DNA of 8,252 nucleotides from Verrucomicrobiales bacterium (GTDB lineage: Bacteria; Verrucomicrobiota; Verrucomicrobiia; Limisphaerales; UBA9464): the NCBI GenBank assembly GCA_003445095.1, contig DLVS01000614.1, forward strand, positions 1 through 8,252. The letters run 5' to 3'. The translations under genes and the position numbers were made by a program. Shown piece by piece: positions 6,197 to 8,252 of the stretch (the first letter of the stretch is position 1; the number at the start of each line of letters is the position of its first letter). Under the pieces are notes generated by a model that did not search any database, was not told the origin of the DNA, and saw only the letters and a list, made by a program, of their open reading frames with translations.

Positions 6197-6594
6197 CAAC
6201 CCCAATCAATCTGGAACACCGAGTAGCTGTGCTGAGGCCCTCTGGGACATTCCGGGGCTTGGGACTGCAGGGACGGGTTAATTCCAGGAAGCGCCAATCC
6301 AGCACTGCCCGGAGAGTGGCAGCTTCGGTGTCCTTCCCTGTTCCTCGTCCCGTAAATCCTGTCAAAAATCGGAAACTTGACGGCATCGATACGGCGCAGG
6401 CGTCAGGTATTCGGAACCTGAGGGACGACAGCGAGGGCTGAAGAGAGTCAGCAGATACGCTGAGGTTGGGGGGATTCGCCGGGTCGATTTCCATGCACGA
6501 GCGCTGGGCCAATTTATGATTCAACCTAGCCAAATAACGCTACGAACCTGCCCGTTGTGGAAAGTCATGTTGAAGTGACGGTTTTATCCGAAAC
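6197..6594. other. Intergenic region upstream of the secreted-protein gene
   Basis: About 400 bp hold no supported gene. A 135-codon frame on the minus strand (6533-6126) runs through it but crosses the hairpin and the end of the ATPase gene. Its translation is featureless, so it is rejected. No clear promoter or Shine-Dalgarno site for the gene at 6595 was found. Confidence 0.5.
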
Positions 6595-7401
6595 ATGAAA
6601 ACAAGAGTTGCGTGCCGACGGTTGTCGACGCTGGTCATGGCGGCGACAGTAGTGGGCATACTCCAGTCAGTCGCCACCCGGGCCGTTACCACCGTCTTCT
6701 TTGACATTTCACAGACGACGAACCTGGTCGTTTCGGGAACCACCTGGGACACGATCAGTAGTGAAGGGTATTTGTTTAAGGTGACGCGGGACAAGCTGTT
6801 CACCGGCGGAATCGGGTTAACCAATCCTGTCGGTCGTTATATCCGAATACCTTGGCCGGAAGGAATGGAGGCTCAAGCCGTGACCACCGGCCCAGTCCTC
6901 AGTAGTGCGCGAATTGAGCTCACTCGCGAGGACCGCCTCCCGTTTGCCATCGAATCATTTACTGCCCAGTTGCTCGCCAACACGGCCGGCGCAGGCGGTG
7001 CTTGGGAGATCATGCCGATGCTGAACGGGGAAGACGGCGTTTCTGATCCGTTCACCTATGATGCTACCGGTATTGCGGGCAACCGGTTCACGTACAACAC
7101 ACCGGAACTATCCGGGTACGACGCGTACAAAATGACGCTGTACGTGGACTTCGCATTGGTTAGCCTGACCGTGGTTGATGCCAGCCTTCCGCCGCCGGTT
7201 CTCAATCTTGTCCGCGTGGACGCCGCGACGATTCAATTATCGTGGCCAGCGAGTGCAGTCGGCTATGGTCTTGAATCTGCCACGAATATTTCGGCGGTCG
7301 GTTGGAGTTCGGTTACCAACCAAGTCAACACGATTGGTGACGTCAATTCCGTGTTGCTCGCGATCACAGACTCTAGTGGGTTCTTCCGCTTGAGGAGATG
7401 A
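6595..7401 (+). CDS. Secreted beta-rich protein with a verrucomicrobial-type C-terminal module
   Basis: This 268-residue protein has a clear signal peptide: MKTRVACRR, a hydrophobic core (STLVMAATVVGILQSVA) and a likely cleavage after Ala30 (ATRA). The mature N-terminal domain (about 31-195) is beta-rich: VFFDISQTTNLVVSGTTWDT, ISSEGYLFKVTRDKLFTGGI, VGRYIRIPWPEGMEAQAV, FAIESFTAQLL and SGYDAYKMTLYVDFALVSLT. This suggests a jelly-roll or carbohydrate-binding-like sandwich, but I do not recognise a named family. After a Pro hinge (LPPPV, 198-202) comes a fibronectin/Ig-like segment: VDAATIQLSWPASAVGYGLE, SATNISAVGWSSV, and the terminal GFFRLRR. That module is a recurrent ending of exported proteins in Verrucomicrobiota and may act in surface sorting, which is inference. 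The gene seems to be a single-gene unit: 95 bp separate it from the next gene. No ribosome-binding site is seen. Confidence 0.85.
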   Translation: MKTRVACRRLSTLVMAATVVGILQSVATRAVTTVFFDISQTTNLVVSGTTWDTISSEGYLFKVTRDKLFTGGIGLTNPVGRYIRIPWPEGMEAQAVTTGPVLSSARIELTREDRLPFAIESFTAQLLANTAGAGGAWEIMPMLNGEDGVSDPFTYDATGIAGNRFTYNTPELSGYDAYKMTLYVDFALVSLTVVDASLPPPVLNLVRVDAATIQLSWPASAVGYGLESATNISAVGWSSVTNQVNTIGDVNSVLLAITDSSGFFRLRR

Positions 7402-7495
7402 CGCGATCTGGGCCTTACCTGAACGACTGAACAGCTCCGGTAGAAGCCACCGCGCGGAATGGCCACGAGACGACCGGAGTGATAGGCTCCCGTGC

Positions 7496-8164
7496 GTGTT
7501 TGCCGGGCATCTAGGCGCGGGGCTGATGCTGAAACGGGTCGGACGAAACGTCAGTCTCGGATGGTTGTTTTTCGGCGCGATGCTGTTGGATATCCTGCTC
7601 TGGTCGTTTGTCCTGGTCCGAGTGGAATCCGTAAATGTGCCGAAGAATCTACGGAACATGGCGGACGTCACTTTTGACTTTCCCTACTCGCATGGCCTGG
7701 CGGCGAGTTTGGCCTGGTCGATCGCAATGTTGGTCGTGGGCTGGGTAATTTGGAGCCGCTCTTCGCGGCGGCTGGTGAACGCGCTCGTCTTGGCGGCGGC
7801 CGTGTTTTCGCACTTCGTTTTGGACTGGTTGGTTCACGGTCCCGAGCTACCGGTAATGGGACACGGCTCAAGGCTGCTGGGCTTCGGCCTATGGAGAATC
7901 CTCCCGCTCGCCTGGGGCGTGGAAATCGCCCTCGTGGGTTCGGGTCTATGGGTGTTCCTAAAAACACAACCGCTCCACGGGTGCAGAAAAGTTGCTCTGA
8001 TCGCGGGGATGACGGTGGTTCTCATTATGACCATCAGGGGGCAGGCATCGAGTTCGGCACCGCCGTCGATTGCGGCGATGGCCGGAACTTCCCTGGCCTT
8101 CATCACGCTGGTAGTGTGGTTTGGGTGGTGGGTGGATCGCGGCCACGAGAAGTCACGCGATTGA
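7496..8164 (+). CDS. YdjM-type multi-pass membrane protein, putative metal-dependent hydrolase
   Basis: This 222-residue protein starts at GTG (7496), chosen because the product then opens with MFAGHLGAGLMLKR, the expected family N-terminus. A GGAG at 7476-7479 is too far away to be a normal ribosome-binding site. Conserved polar residues set in hydrophobic segments suggest a metal site of the YdjM/DUF457 kind: His5, Asp32 (MLLDILLW), YSHGL (Tyr64-Ser65-His66), and SHFVLDWLVH with His106, Asp110 and His114. The LLGFGLWR block (127-134) is also typical. About five to six membrane segments are visible (around 20-42, 68-87, 94-112, 136-156, 166-181, 192-213). E. coli YdjM is LexA-regulated, but no LexA-like box is evident here. 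The substrate is unknown. It follows the secreted-protein gene by 94 bp on the same strand. Confidence 0.85.
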   Translation: MFAGHLGAGLMLKRVGRNVSLGWLFFGAMLLDILLWSFVLVRVESVNVPKNLRNMADVTFDFPYSHGLAASLAWSIAMLVVGWVIWSRSSRRLVNALVLAAAVFSHFVLDWLVHGPELPVMGHGSRLLGFGLWRILPLAWGVEIALVGSGLWVFLKTQPLHGCRKVALIAGMTVVLIMTIRGQASSSAPPSIAAMAGTSLAFITLVVWFGWWVDRGHEKSRD

Positions 8165-8252
8165 AGGTGTGAATCCAATCGATTCAAACCGCGCTCGGCG
8201 TTGCTCCCAGTGGAGGTTTCGGCACAAGATTATCGCGCCATGCGTCATGCGC
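8165..8252. other. Right-edge intergenic sequence with a weak inverted repeat
   Basis: TGAATC (8170-8175) and GATTCA (8181-8186) flank CAATC, five bases after the stop of the YdjM-type gene. The stem has only two G-C pairs and no T-run, so a terminator is not supported. Nothing else is recognisable up to the edge. Confidence 0.4.

Noticed and set aside
6126..6533. 135-codon minus-strand frame
   Set aside because: It runs through the inverted repeat and into the end of the ATPase gene, with no start signal and no recognisable domain.
8170..8186. Terminator after the YdjM-type gene
   Set aside because: The 6-bp stem is AT-rich and no T-run follows.

Overview
The window is GC-rich and has no rRNA, tRNA or CRISPR array. 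It most resembles a chromosomal segment of a verrucomicrobial bacterium, probably of the Limisphaerales/Pedosphaera type. The main clue is the secreted protein at 6595-7401. Its C-terminal module (a Leu-Ser-Trp-Pro-Ala-Ser stretch, a Ser-Ala-Thr-Asn motif, a terminal Phe-Phe-Arg-Leu-Arg) is a style I associate with exported proteins of that group. Weak or absent Shine-Dalgarno sites before most genes fit as well. The taxonomic call is inference.

Layout: the left half is read on the minus strand and the right half on the plus strand, diverging from about 4197-4940. Minus strand, in transcription order: a MoaD/ThiS-like ubiquitin-fold protein with a C-terminal Gly-Gly (4196-3900); a six-Asp-box BNR-repeat protein (3896-2784); a two-TM chemoreceptor-like protein with no signalling domain (2351-876); and the N-terminal 192 residues of a FadL/OmpP1/TodX-type outer-membrane transporter that runs off the left edge (577-1). 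Plus strand: a degraded C-terminal piece of a retropepsin-like (clan AA) aspartic protease (about 4318-4491); an AAA_14 plus DUF4143 ATPase (4992-6137) behind a 25-bp palindrome; a secreted beta-rich protein (6595-7401); and a YdjM-type multi-pass putative metal-dependent hydrolase (7496-8164).

The only tight functional unit is the MoaD-like/BNR pair. Three bases separate the two reading frames. The codons for the catalytic-type C-terminal Gly-Gly of the MoaD-like protein themselves form the AGGAGGT ribosome-binding site of the BNR gene. This implies translational coupling of a sulfur-carrier or ubiquitin-like protein to a cytoplasmic beta-propeller-type protein of unknown function. It is the best candidate here for a poorly characterised system. 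The other genes look like independent single-gene units separated by 90-850 bp of non-coding or decayed sequence.
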